A DNA stretch of 64,000 bases from Cephalotus follicularis (lineage: Eukaryota; Streptophyta; Magnoliopsida; Oxalidales; Cephalotaceae). Shown here piece by piece: positions 11,901 through 22,183 of the stretch; the stretch's first letter is position 1, and each line of letters begins with the position of its first letter. The stretch covers positions 1 to 64,000 of the forward strand of contig BDDD01001605.1 of the NCBI GenBank assembly GCA_001972305.1, written 5' to 3'. The translations under genes were made by a program, and so were the position numbers. The notes below the pieces were generated by a model. The model searched no databases and was not told the origin of the DNA. It saw only the letters and a list, made by a program, of their open reading frames with translations.

Positions 11901-14900
11901 TCCCAATCTGAGGTTCAAAAATCTTGTTCACCAGGCGCTGGTAAGTGGCCCCTGCATTCTTCAAGCCAAAGGGCATAACCTTGTAACAATACATTCCTCG
12001 GTCGGTTATGAACGTTGTCTTATCTTCGTCTAGCTTGTACATGGGGATTTGATTGTATCCTGAGTAAGCGTCCAAGAAGCTCAATATTCTGTAACACGAG
12101 GTTGCGTCTACCAGCTGGTCTATCTTTGGAGGAGGGAAGTGATCCTTTGGGCAGGCCTTGTTGAGATCCGTGAAGTCTATGCACATCCTCCATTTTCCAT
12201 TGGCTTTTTTGACCAACACTGGATTTGCTAACCAGTCCGAGTAGTGCACTTCTCTGATAAAACCTGCCTGCAACAGCTTGGTCACCTCCTCGGCTATTGC
12301 CTGTTGCCTTTCTGGGGCAAAGTTCCTCTTCTTTTGTCTGATCGGGGGCCTGGCCGGGCCCACACTTAGTTTATGAACCATTACACTTGGACTGATGCCA
12401 GGGACCTCCTCTGCTGACCATGCAAAAACATCTTTATTATCTCGGAGGAATGTTATTAATTCCTCCTTCTCCACCTCTCCAAGTTGTGAACCAACTTGGA
12501 GCACTCTCTCTTCGTTGCCCTCTTCCACGGACACTTGGAGGACATCCTCTACAGGCTGTGGACGCTCCGGTTCTACATCACCTCTGAGCTCCACATTTGC
12601 ATTGGGGAGAACCTTTCCCTTCCCCTTGTCCGAGATGGCAGTTTTATAACATCTCCTTGCCACCTCCTGGTCTCCTCTGACCTCCCCCATGCCAAACCTT
12701 GTGGGAAACTTCATTAGTAAGTGTCTTGTGGACACTATGGCTTCCAACAAGTTCAAACCTGGTCGCCCTACTATAGCATTATATGGGCTTGGGGTATCCA
12801 CCACCAGGAACGTCATCTCTACTTGAGTTTGACGCGGGGCCGTGCCTGCAACCACAGACAGGTTGATAGATCCCAGAGGATGGATCGTTTCACCTGTGAA
12901 GCCAACCAGTGGGGTTTTAATGGGCTTTAGTTGGTCGGCCGGTATCCTCAGGTTATCAAAGGCATGTTTGTACAAGATATCGGCCGAGCTGCCACTGTCG
13001 AGGAGGATCCTCTTCATGGTAAAGAGTTCTACCAGAAGAGTCACCACCACTGGGTCATCGTGAGGAAGGCGTACTCCCTCATAGTCCACCTCCGAGAAGG
13101 TTATCACCTCCTCGTCTCCTCCAGTTCTGAGCCTTTTGCTGTGAGGAACTTGTTGCACAGCAAGGGACTGTCTCCCATAGGCCTTTCTTGCATTTGAATG
13201 GTCGCCTCCTGACGCGACCCCACCAGAGATGGTGTGGATGACACCTCTGGGTTGCTGCTGTTGTTGCTCCTCCTGCTGCCGAGGAGCCTCTTCTCTTCTC
13301 TGCTCTCTTCTTCCTTGAGGAGCATCTCTATCCACATACTTGCGCAGGTGTCCCTTTCTAATCAGGTCCTCAATCTGATTTTTCAGTTGCCTGCATTCCT
13401 CTGTATCGTGGCCGTGGTCACGATGGTACCGGCAGTACTTCTCCACATTTCTGTTCTCTGCCGGGGTTCTCAGCTTCTCAGGCCACTGGAAAGGGACTTT
13501 ATCTTGCTCCACAGCAAGTATTTTGGTGCGCGTGTCCAGGAGGGGGGCAAAGGTGTTGTAAAATGGTATTGGGGCCCCACCCCTGGATGTGCCTTCTCGT
13601 CTTGAAAGCTTATGTCTGAGGTCTTCCTTTGACAGGTCTGACCTCTCCTTCCTCTTCTCTCTTCTCTCGGGAGCATTTCATGGATGCTCCCTTCTCTCCT
13701 CCTGGTGGCCAGTCCAGGGTGTCTTTTGCTTCCTGGCCACCATCTCTTCCTCGGCATTGACATACCTTTCTGCCCTTTTCAGCAATTCTGCCATGTCTTT
13801 CGCCGGCTTCATCAACAGAGAAAAGGTGAATTTTGAGTTGCTCCTCAGACCATTGTTCAAGGCTGCGAGAGCAAAGGATGGCTCCAGGTCTTTCACTGTA
13901 AGTGATTCCTTGTTAAACCTGGTGAGGTAATCTCTCAGTGATTCATCTTTACCCTGCACCACGTTGATGAGGTGGGTATAATTTCTCCTCTGTGTGGTGC
14001 TGTTGAGGAATTTCGTCACGAACAGTTCCGTAAACAGATCGAAGCTCTTCACTGAATTCCTCATCAAGGTAAAGTACCACGACTGGGCAGCTCCTACCAA
14101 GGTCATTGGGAATCCTCGGCAGAGCATTGCGTCCGAGGCTTGATACACCCACATGGCCTGGATGTATGATCGTACATGTTGAATGGGGTCCGAGGACCCA
14201 TCGTACTTATCAAGGTTTGGGTTTCAGAACCCACTGGGGACTGGCTTAGCTATGATCTTGGCTGTGAAGGGGTGTGCATTAATATTTTTCACCTCGGATA
14301 GGTGCCCCCTTGGCTGTTCCACTCCTCGGAACCTCCTTTCCAAGTCCGCAAGCCTTCTGTTCACTGCCTGCTCCACCTCTTCTATGTTCCTAACTCTGCT
14401 AGAAACATGTGACCTCCCAGCCACTGAGGCTGGGGGATTAACCCTGCTTCCTCGGGTCGTGCCAGCTCTGCGAGGAGCGTTGGAGCGTACTTGTGCCTCC
14501 TCTGCTCCCCTGGCCTCCTGCCGAGGATCCACGTCCATGGCCTGGTGCTGATGATGTACTATCCTGGGATCGTTGGGATGATCCCTCGCGGTCGAGGACT
14601 CAGCTCTCTGAGATACATTGATCTCAGGTCTCCTTTCCAGGGGATTGTTGTCCCCTGACCGCCTGAGGAGAGGTTCGTTTCTCCCCGACGGGTTTTGCCT
14701 GGAACCTCGGGGGTGCCTTGTCTCCTCCTCTGGTCCTTGGGGACCAGAGACTCCTCGGACCACTTGCTGAGCGGGCCCTAGTTGCTGTTGTTGGTTGGCT
14801 AAGGTTGTGAGCAACCGATCAGTAACACGCTCCAATCCCTGTAGGAATTGACTGAGTTGCTCTCCCGTGACGGGAGCTGGTTGTTGGGCCACTTCTTGAA

Positions 14901-14979
14901 CGGCTTCTGGTGGAGGAGCTATGACCTCCTGTTGCTGGCAACCAGTGGCTCCAGCTAAGTTGTTCTTCCTCGGAGGCAT
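8920..14979 (-). pseudogene. G2 gag-pro-pol polyprotein
   Basis: One frame from MPPRKNN at 14979 to the stop at 8920. In order: Gag with a CHHC zinc knuckle (CRYHRDHGHDTEEC, near 13395-13435), aspartic protease (LLDSGSSADIL, near 12970-13005), reverse transcriptase (CIDFTDLNKACPKDH; catalytic YIDDM at 11872-11886), a gypsy RNase H region, a second archaeal-type RNase H (DGS, NNEAEWEAL, SDSQLV, ADQLSKLA), and integrase with HHCC finger and DDE residues. A second RNase H is a Tat-lineage trait. Nonsense codons: TGA at 14224-14226, TGA at 13678-13680, TAG at 9562-9564. The segment linking RT to RNase H is replaced by a foreign plus-strand gag piece at 10848-11338. It cannot produce a working polyprotein, yet it is the copy with fewest stops. 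Confidence 0.93.
10848..11338 (+). mobile_element. Foreign gag fragment inside G2 pol
   Basis: About 490 bp on the plus strand encode a gag capsid piece of a different gypsy element. Visible features are FLKLNPPAFTGDPDG, AERWLMQMDKIFRVMD, then after a TGA (near 11086) VVFATYMLQGEAKHWWKM and FYPEVE...EFLGLTQGDMTVAQYEAKF. This is the retrotransposon gag (PF03732-type) pattern of chromovirus-like (Del/Tekay) elements. It replaces about 90 bp of G2 that all other copies retain (compare G5 about 58216-58305). No LTR, TSD or TIR borders it, so it looks like template switching or filler at a repaired break and not a transposition. Confidence 0.8.
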
Positions 14980-15005
14980 GGTTGTTGATGACTTTTTGTC
15001 GCGCT

Positions 15006-15022
15006 TCCCACAGGCGGCGCCA
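15006..15022 (-). other. G2 primer binding site
   Basis: Minus strand TGGCGCCGCCTGTGGGA, two bases inside the 5' LTR; same placement as in the other family members. Confidence 0.75.
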
Positions 15023-15024
15023 AC

Positions 15025-15926
15025 TGTTGATACAGAAATTCTTCTCTCAACAGTATCCTACGTGGAGGACTTTTATTTGTTAAGAGAAACGCTTGTCACT
15101 GATGCCTTGAAAAAGAATTTGATCTCGGACACCTGCACAAGGTAACAGAAATGGTGGAAAGTCCAGGAGGTTGTTCTCCCAGGGACACTCCGACGCTCAA
15201 GTTAGACAAGGTACAAATGAAGAAATGTTCTTTGCAAAGTAAAAATGGCTGACCTTGGTTCAGTCTGTTGAACTTGTATTTATAGTGGTGTTTGGTAACT
15301 GATAGAGTGTGAAAACGGAGGTTGTAGCTATCCCCTAGGGAAATGCCGAGGATCTCGGTCATTCCCCTTGATCTCCGCCTGTAATGTCGCTGTTTCCTTT
15401 GTTGTAGTTGATTGTGACTCTACCTCCTTATTTGGATAAGTGCATATCCCGAGAAATCAGGTGGAGTTAATCCCCTTATCCCATAGATAAGGTTGAGGTT
15501 CTCCGTTTGCATGACTGTTAGAGGAAATCAATTGTGGTTCTGATGCAGAGGTCATGGTCCTCTTTAGCCCGAGGACAAATGTAGTTTGAATATGTCCGAG
15601 GAGGAGCTTGATGGATTCTGTGTAGTGAAGGGAATATCTCATGTTCTGTGTCTGGTAGATACTTTGGGCTGAGGAAGTCCTCGGCCCTTACACCCTGGAT
15701 GTGGTCTTCTGCCTCTAAGTCTGAGGAGTGTTCTCGGACTTGAGGTTTCAGTGTGTTCTCTTCAAAAAATAATAGTCCTCGACTCCAAGTCCGAGAATGA
15801 CGTTCTTTGCCATGTGTGTGGTCCTCGGCACGGCTTGCTGATAGGCTTCTAATCCCTCATGGACAGGTGGTCATGTCTGCTGTGGACACGTGTCCTTCTT
15901 AATATAAGCATATTTTTCCTCCGTCA
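15025..15926 (-). repeat. G2 5' LTR
   Basis: 902 bp. Minus-strand TATA-like box TATAAATA at 15277-15284. G-box palindrome GGACACGTGTCC at 15884-15895, close to the outer end. The LTR start lies 75 bp upstream of the TATA box of CLE copy 1, in divergent orientation. Confidence 0.93.
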
Positions 15927-16000
15927 ACCTTTATTTTGGAAACTAAAAAAAAAGCCAAGCCTTTGTATTTCCTACCTTTTTTTAACTAAGTGATCGAGTC

Positions 16001-16010
16001 CTATAAAAGG
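16001..16010 (+). promoter_or_regulatory. TATA box of CLE copy 1
   Basis: CTATAAAAGG, 30 bp before the ATG, implying a very short 5' leader. Identical sequence and spacing in copy 2 (49638-49647). Only 74 bp of native promoter separate it from G2. Confidence 0.7.
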
Positions 16011-16039
16011 AACATATACTCTCTCATTGTTTTCACACA

Positions 16040-16546
16040 ATGGCAATGCTAAAATTATTCTCCATGTTGCTCTTACTCAACTTGTTAATACTTTGTCCAA
16101 CTTCTAAAGCGAGCTCTCGTAACTTTTTCATTGCCAATGATGATATTGCTACACAATATCTTCATGGTGTTAGAGTTGATAAAGGAAAATTAATACCTCC
16201 TAGTGGACCAAATCCTATTCACAATCTAATACCACCTTCGAAGAAATTTCAACAAAATCAAAAACTGCTTCATGGGGTTGGAGTTGATAGATTAGTACCT
16301 ACCGGACCAAATCCTCTTCACGATCGAGTACCACATCATCCGAAATCTCAAAAAGATCAAAGATTATATTTTCATAGATTTGGAGTTGATTATGACGTAC
16401 CTTCCGGACCAAATCCTATTCACCATCTAACACCACCTCCTGGAAAATTTCAACAAGATCAAAGACAATCTTTTCATGATGTTACAATTGATCATGAAGT
16501 ACCTTCTGGACCAAATCCTATTCAGCATCACACACCACCCCCTTAA
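16040..16546 (+). CDS. Multi-motif CLE peptide precursor, copy 1 (168 aa)
   Basis: Secreted precursor predicted to release CLE-type peptide hormones, which in plants are sensed by leucine-rich-repeat receptor kinases. Residues 1-24 are a hydrophobic signal peptide. Four CLE-like motifs follow: KLIPPSGPNPIHN (50-62, one extra Pro), RLVPTGPNPLHD (84-95, canonical, begins with Arg), YDVPSGPNPIHH (118-129) and HEVPSGPNPIQH (152-163, His11 replaced by Gln). They are separated by a repeated spacer of the form KFQQDQR..FHGV.VD, giving units of 33-34 aa. Most plant CLE precursors carry one motif at the C-terminus, so this is a tandem type. The ATG is the first after the TATA box and is conserved in copy 2. 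The reading frame is intact with no intron. After the stop the same frame continues with another spacer-like unit (16547-16600), suggesting an ancestral longer form. The exact CLE subgroup is unknown. Confidence 0.85.
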   Translation: MAMLKLFSMLLLLNLLILCPTSKASSRNFFIANDDIATQYLHGVRVDKGKLIPPSGPNPIHNLIPPSKKFQQNQKLLHGVGVDRLVPTGPNPLHDRVPHHPKSQKDQRLYFHRFGVDYDVPSGPNPIHHLTPPPGKFQQDQRQSFHDVTIDHEVPSGPNPIQHHTPPP

Positions 16547-16603
16547 TTTCTTGAAGATGGAAGGCTCTATTTTCATGGTGTTGGAGAATTTGATACAGCT
16601 TAA
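16547..16603 (+). other. Degenerate continuation of the CLE repeat after the stop
   Basis: In frame after the TAA, translation gives FLEDGRLYFHGVGEFDTA and then a stop. This matches the inter-motif spacer (FQQDQR..FHGV.) and ends where the next CLE motif should begin. Copy 2 has the equivalent FQQDQRLCFHGVG after its own TAA, then a 1-bp shift. Confidence 0.6.
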
Positions 16604-16632
16604 TGATGAATGATACCAAAAGTTGTAATCTT

Positions 16633-16658
16633 TTCAAGCACGTGCTTGAATAAATAAA
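16633..16658. terminator. Palindrome and poly(A) signal of CLE copy 1
   Basis: Perfect 18-bp palindrome TTCAAGCACGTGCTTGAA at 16633-16650 runs straight into AATAAATAAA (16649-16658). In copy 2 the core AAGCACGTGCTT (50142-50153) is kept next to AATAAATAAA (50155-50164). Confidence 0.55.
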
Positions 16659-16659
16659 T

Positions 16660-17499
16660 TGTTTTCATATAATGTACCTACTTCTTTGAGCTTAAAGAAA
16701 TTATGGAAAACTGATTGTTATTGACTTGGATATTTCGCTTAAAATGTCAATAGATATTTGATTAGGAACCATAAAGGGTATATCATAAAGAGAACTTTAG
16801 GATCTCTATATATGAAATCTCAGGTTTAAATATTTTCACCTCTTATTGTAACCATCATAATGTTGAATGCATGCTTCTTTGATATAGACAACATTCAACT
16901 AAGCTCAGGTTGAGTAATAACATATCTGCATGAAAATTATCTTTCCAATCAAATTATCTATACTTCTCAAACAAACCGTACGATTCAAAACAACAGTAGA
17001 CACTAAAGCAGTTAGGAAACTTACTAGAAAGATTAGCTAGCTTGTCCTGTAAAAATACAATATGAGCAAACAAAAAAGTAAACTATCAATATACCTAACA
17101 ATATACACTTATGTATTTACCCAATAACATTACCAACGAAAAAGAAAAAAAAATACAGCAAGACCAATAATAACGTTAATAGAAGGAAGAGTTACGTACT
17201 ATAACTATCATTGAAACACCACCAACAAGTAGGTTCTAAATGATCCACCCTTCATTCAAACGAAACCTTGATAAGGTACCAAAACTTTACATTATTCAGT
17301 TCTAATTAAACATTAGTAACCTGATCAAAGATGATCTACAGAGAAATTGAGTAATTATCCACCCTTCATTCAACCTCATTCATTTAACTTTAACCATGTA
17401 AAAGAGAGTAATTATCCGTCCCATGCACAAGGCCACGTTCCCAACGCATGCATGATACATGCAGGGTGGCCATTTATCTCACGTAATTACCTTCCATGG
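16660..17499. other. CLE copy 1 downstream flank, no gene seen
   Basis: AT-rich. To about 17343 it is collinear with 50165-50793. Beyond that it is specific to this side and contains a repeat of the ATCCACCCTTCATTCAA word. No ORF with supporting features. Confidence 0.6.
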
Positions 17500-17916
17500 T
17501 GTTGGATATGGCTCGTACTTCACAGCCAGAGTACAGTTTAACCCGGGACGCACTCGGGGATCCCGCTCGCCGGTGAGCGGGTGGCTGCCCCGCTCGCTGA
17601 TGAGCGAGCCGGGGTTTCAAGGGGGCAGCGCCCCTTGAAAGCTCAGGACCAATATACTGTTGGGCCTGAATATTTCACTTGGGCTTGTGTGGTTTTTATT
17701 GTAATTGCAGCTTAAGTAGGGTTTCTTAAGTTAGCCTATAAATACCTTATTATGAGTGAAATATAAGATAGAGTGTTGTAAGGAAAATACTCTAAAGAAA
17801 AACTATTGCAGGACGTAGACCAATATTGGGGTGAACCTGGGTAAATCGTGTCTTCCTTTCTTTTCTAGTTTATTTCTGTGTGATTGTGTGTGATTGAACA
17901 GGTAAAAATTCCTACA
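17500..17916 (+). repeat. C1 5' LTR
   Basis: 417 bp, TGTTGGATATGG...ATTCCTACA. The U3 part has three GC-rich inverted repeats; the strongest pairs TTTCAAGGGG with CCCCTTGAAA (17615-17640). A CTATAAATACC TATA region lies near 17740. Confidence 0.95.
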
Positions 17917-17918
17917 TC

Positions 17919-17930
17919 TGGTATCAGAGG
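17919..17930 (+). other. C1 primer binding site
   Basis: TGGTATCAGAGG, matching the complement of the plant initiator Met tRNA 3' end (usual TGGTATCAGAGC) apart from the last base; two bases inside the LTR. Confidence 0.9.
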
Positions 17931-17989
17931 TAGGTTCGTGTTAGGTTTTTTTTTGTTCAATCAAGTTTTCTAGGTCGTTTTCTACAAGG

Positions 17990-20900
17990 ATGTCGACTAG
18001 TCAATCACGTATTGAAATTGAGAAGTTTGGAGGCAAGAGTTTTGAACTATGGAAACTGAAGATGGAGGATATGCTCGTGGACAGGGATTTGTGGCATGTA
18101 ATTACGGATCCGAGACCTATGACGGTGGATTTGAAATTGAAGGATTCTGGAAAGACAGAAACAGAATCAGCGTCGTCGTCAACGGCAGAATGGGATAAAT
18201 CAGATCGAAAGGTGCGGAGTCTGATACAGTTGTGTCTTGCCGATTCTGTGTTGGTGAACGTTGCTACTGAGCCTACGGCAAAGGATCTCTGGACAAAGTT
18301 GGAGAGCCTTTATCAGAGTAAATCCCTCATCAACAAGTTGTTTCTACGAAAGAAACTGTATAACCTCCGGATGAAAGACGGTGATAATTTCTCTAACCAT
18401 CTACATGAATTCAATACTATAATAGGACAGATGTTGTCTATTGGTGTAGATGTTAAAGAATATGACAAAGCTATTACATTACTCAGTTCACTACCTGATT
18501 CATGGGATAATTTAATTGTTGCTATTGGTAGTGGTACAACTACTTTGTGTTTTGAGAATGTTGTTGCAGCTTTATTGTCTGAAGAGATGAGAAGACTGTC
18601 TATGGGTGGTTCGTCCAAGGATGCTCTGTTTGTTAGAGGACGAACCACTGAGCGAAAACAAAAAGGATTTGGTGACAGGTCTAAGTCACGAGGAAGATCT
18701 AAAAGCTGGGATAAGGTAAAAGGAAATTGCTGGAATTGTGGAAAACCTGGGCATCTAAGGAGAGATTGCAAAAGTAAAGCTGTAAATCCAGAGAGGCAAA
18801 CAAATGAAGAGTCATCATCCGGTAAGAATAAGAATGATGATAATGATGTTGGAGATCTGTATTTTGCTTCTTGCCTAGCCCAGTCAGATCATGATATCTG
18901 GATTATTGACACTGGGGCATCCTTTCATATGACACCTCATAGGGACTGGTTTTGTGATTATGAAATCTATGATGGAGGATATGTGTTATTAGGAGATGAC
19001 ACTAAGGTTAAAATCGTTGGTCGTGGAAAGGTGAGGTTGAAGATGAGTGATGGGACAGTTAAGAAGCTTCCCGATATTATGCATATTCCTGAGCTTACTA
19101 GGAATTTGATATCAGTAGGTATGATGACAGATAAAGGACTTGACTTCAGTTGTAAGAAAGATTCTTGCAAGTTCACTCGTGGGTCCATGGTAATCGCTCG
19201 AGGTACTCGATATGGTTCATTGTATAAACTGTTGGGAAGTACAGTTTTGAACAAGTCCAATGGTGCTTTTGTTACTGAAAATTTGACTGCCAAAGAAGAT
19301 GATTCAATGTTGTGGCATCGGAGGTTGGGGCATATAGGCGAAAAAGGGTTACAAACCTTGACTTCAAAACAGATGGTTGAAGGAGTTCCTAATTGCTCCA
19401 TGGGATTCGGGTTCTGTGAGCATTGTTTGCATGGGAAACGTAACAGAGTCAGTTTTCAGTCTACAGGCACAAGAGCGAATAGGGTACTAGATTTGATTCA
19501 CACTGATGTATTTGGTCCTACTCTGGTTTCATCTCTTGGAAAATCCAGATATTATGTCTCTTTCACTGATGATTTTTCAAGATATGCTTGGGTTTATTTT
19601 ATGCAGAGTAAAGCTGAGGTATTTGACAAGTTCAAGGAATTTAAAGCCTTGGTGGAAAATCAGATGGAAAGAAAAATCAAGGTTTTGCGGACTGACATTG
19701 GAGGAGAGTTCTGTTTAGATAAATTTGAACAACTTTGTGTGGCTTGTGGCATTGCAAGACAGAAGACAACTCCGTATACACCACAACAGAATGGAGTGGC
19801 TGAGAGACTTAATCGGTCACTCATGGAAAAGGCGAGATGTATGCTAAGTGGTGCAGGTTTAGCACCTGAATTCTGGGCAGAGGCAGTGGCTACAACATGT
19901 TACCTAAAGAATCGGTCTCCCACGTCAGCTTTACAGGATCTAACACCATTTGAGGCTTTGTTTGACAAGAAACCTGCTATGTCTCATGTCAGGGTATTTG
20001 GGTGTGATGCATACGTGCATATACCAAAAGAGAAGCGGAACAAGCTAGACAACAAGTCAGAAAAGTGTATTTTTATTGGCTACAAAGATGGGGTCAAGGG
20101 GTACAAGTTGTGGAATCCTGAAATCAAGAAAGTTGTATATAGTAGGGATGTGGTGTTCAGAGAAGGACCTAAACAGTTGGAGATAGTCCAAAAAGAACCA
20201 ATAACCGAAGAGGCAATTCAGTTTGATATGGGCTCAGGGAGCAAATTAACAAAAACAACCCTGCAAAGTACACAAGAAAATTCAGATTCTGAGTCAGATA
20301 AGTCTGAGAAAGAAAATCAGGTCTCTACTAAAGAAATTGAAGATTCAGAGGTTGGGTCAGAATTGGAAGAGTCTGTGCAAACATCAGTCTAGAGGAGATC
20401 CACTAGAACAAAGAAACCAACTACCAAGTTAAATCTTAGTGCTTACTATGAAAATTTTGTTTTGAGTGCAACAGGTGATGATCCTAGTACCATAAAGGAA
20501 GCAAGGAACATGGATGATTCAATTCAGTGGGAGAAAGCACTGAAGGAGGAGATGCACTCATTGGATCAAAATGAAACCTGGAACTTGGTAAAATTGCCTA
20601 AGGATAGGAAGGCAATTGGGTGCAAGTGGGTGTTCAAGAAGAAGCTTAATGCAAATGGGCAGGTGGAAAAATATAAAGCTCGTTTGGTAGCAAAGGGTTA
20701 CTCACAAATAGAAGGAGTTGACTATGGTGAGATTTTCTCTCATGTTGCTAAATTGAATTCTATTAGACTAGTGTTATCTGTGGCAGCTGCTTACAATCTA
20801 GAGATTGAGCAACTAGATGTAAAGACAACTTTTCTTCATGGAGATTTGGAAGAAGAGATTTATATGAAGCAGCCAGAAGGCTTTGAGGTTAAAGGTAAAG

Positions 20901-22183
20901 AGGATTATGTTTGCAAATTGAAGAAATCCTTGTATGGACTGAAACAGTCACCAAGGATGTGGTACCAGAAGTTTGACACATATGCTATTCAACTTGGCTT
21001 TATTCGTTGCACCTCCGATCATTGTGTTTATGTAAAAAGGTTAGGTTCTGATTTTGTTATTCTAACCTTGTATGTTGATGACATGCTGTTGATTGGAAAT
21101 AGTAGAAAAATGATCAGTGCTGTAAAAGGACTGTTAGGGAAGAAATTTGATATGAAGGATCTTGGGCCAGCAAACTTTATTCTGGGCATGCAGATAAGAA
21201 GGGACCGTGAGAAAGGGAAACTTTGGCTAAGTCAGAAAAATTACATTGAAGGAGTGTTGAAGAAGTTCAACATGTCTGATTGCAAGCCTGTGAAGTCTCC
21301 AATGTCTCTGGGTTCAAAGTTATCAGCGGATCAGTGTCCCAAGGAAAAAGATGAAGTTGAAGAGATGACACGTGTTCCATATGCAAGTGCAATAGGTAGC
21401 TTGATGTATGCAATGGTGTGCACAAGACCTGACATTGCCCAAGCAGTAGGAGTGTTGAGCAGATTTATGTCTAATCCAGGAAAAGAGCATTGGACAGAAA
21501 CCAAGAGAGTACTTCGTTACCTTCGTGGCACATCTGATTTTGAATTATGTTATGAGGGTAAGAAAAACTCAAAAGATAAGAAGGTTCTAGACTTGAAGGG
21601 TTCTGTGGATGCGGATTGGGCTGGAGACATAGACAGTAGGAGATCTACTAGTGGATATGTGTTTTATTTGTTTGGTGGGGCGGTAAGTTGGATGAGCAAG
21701 CGTCAGAGTACTGTTGCTCTTTCGTCATCAGAGGCAGAATATATGGCTCTTACCCATGCAAGTAAAGAAGCAATTTGGCTGCAGAGATTGTGTAGAGAGC
21801 TTGGATTTACACAAGGAGCTGTGAGGATAGGGTGTGACAGTCAGAGTGCTATATTCCTGGCAAAGAACCCTGCATTTCACTCACGATCAAAGCATATTGA
21901 TATCCAATATCACTTCATCAGAGAAAAGGTTGACCAGAAAGCTGTGATACTAGAAAAGATTGATACAGAGGTCAATGGTGCAGATTTCTTGACTAAGGCA
22001 GTTAGTGTAGCTAAGTTTCAGTGGTGTACAACTGATATAGGATTAAGAAAGCAAGACGATGGCAAGAATAATGCATTGTGTATGAAGTACTCTCCAAGTG
22101 GGAGATTGTTGGATATGGCTCGTACTTCACAGCCGGAGTACAGTTTAACCCGGGACGCACTCGGGGATCCCGCTCGCCTGTGA
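17990..22183 (+). pseudogene. C1 gag-pol polyprotein with one nonsense codon
   Basis: One frame from MSTSQSRIEIEKFGG to a stop just inside the 3' LTR, broken only by TAG at 20390-20392 between integrase and RT. Domains in order: copia Gag with CCHC knuckle CWNCGKPGHLRRDC; aspartic protease IIDTGASFHMT; pre-integrase HHCC-type finger (WHRRLGH...CEHCLHG); integrase with HTDVFGP, RTDIGGEF and PQQNGVAERLN giving D, D, E; RT with LYVDDMLLIG; RNase H with SVDADWAGD, SSSEAEYMAL and CDSQSAIFLA. Two usually conserved RT positions differ: FSHVAK where FSPVAK is typical, and DVKTTFLHG where DVKTAFLHG is typical. Residues are otherwise in place, so the copy was lost recently or is expressed only by read-through. 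Confidence 0.92.
22094..22106 (+). other. C1 polypurine tract
   Basis: AAGTGGGAGAT immediately before the 3' LTR, the usual copia PPT pattern. Confidence 0.7.

Larger units (their letters stand above)
3658..15926 (-). mobile_element. G2: full-length Tat-like Ty3/gypsy element
   Basis: 12.27-kb element in minus orientation with TG...CA ends and TSD ACCTT (3653-3657 and 15927-15931). The unoccupied site survives in unit B near 49563. On the minus strand the order is 5' LTR, PBS, gag-pro-RT-RNase H-integrase, spacer with minisatellite, antisense gene (plus strand), PPT, 3' LTR. Its LTR is a diverged subfamily relative to the others. A gag fragment of another gypsy element replaces part of the RNase H region. 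Confidence 0.95.
2365..17343 (+). repeat. Duplicated unit A (carries CLE copy 1), interrupted by G2
   Basis: Without G2 this is about 2.7 kb and collinear with unit B (about 24247-50793). Matching stretches include AAAATATCATTAATGATTTT (2364 vs 24246), the ATATATATATAGTC region (about 2520 vs 36986), the CTCGATATCA region (2652 vs 48588), the whole stretch before the CLE promoter, the CLE gene and its 3' flank to about 17343. Host sequence 2365-3652 is AT-rich with long T and A runs and no credible gene. The outer limits are judged by eye. Confidence 0.8.

Noticed and set aside
16660-17499. Small ORFs downstream of CLE copy 1
   Set aside because: AT-rich, not conserved in frame with the duplicated flank near 50165-50793, no domain or splice support.
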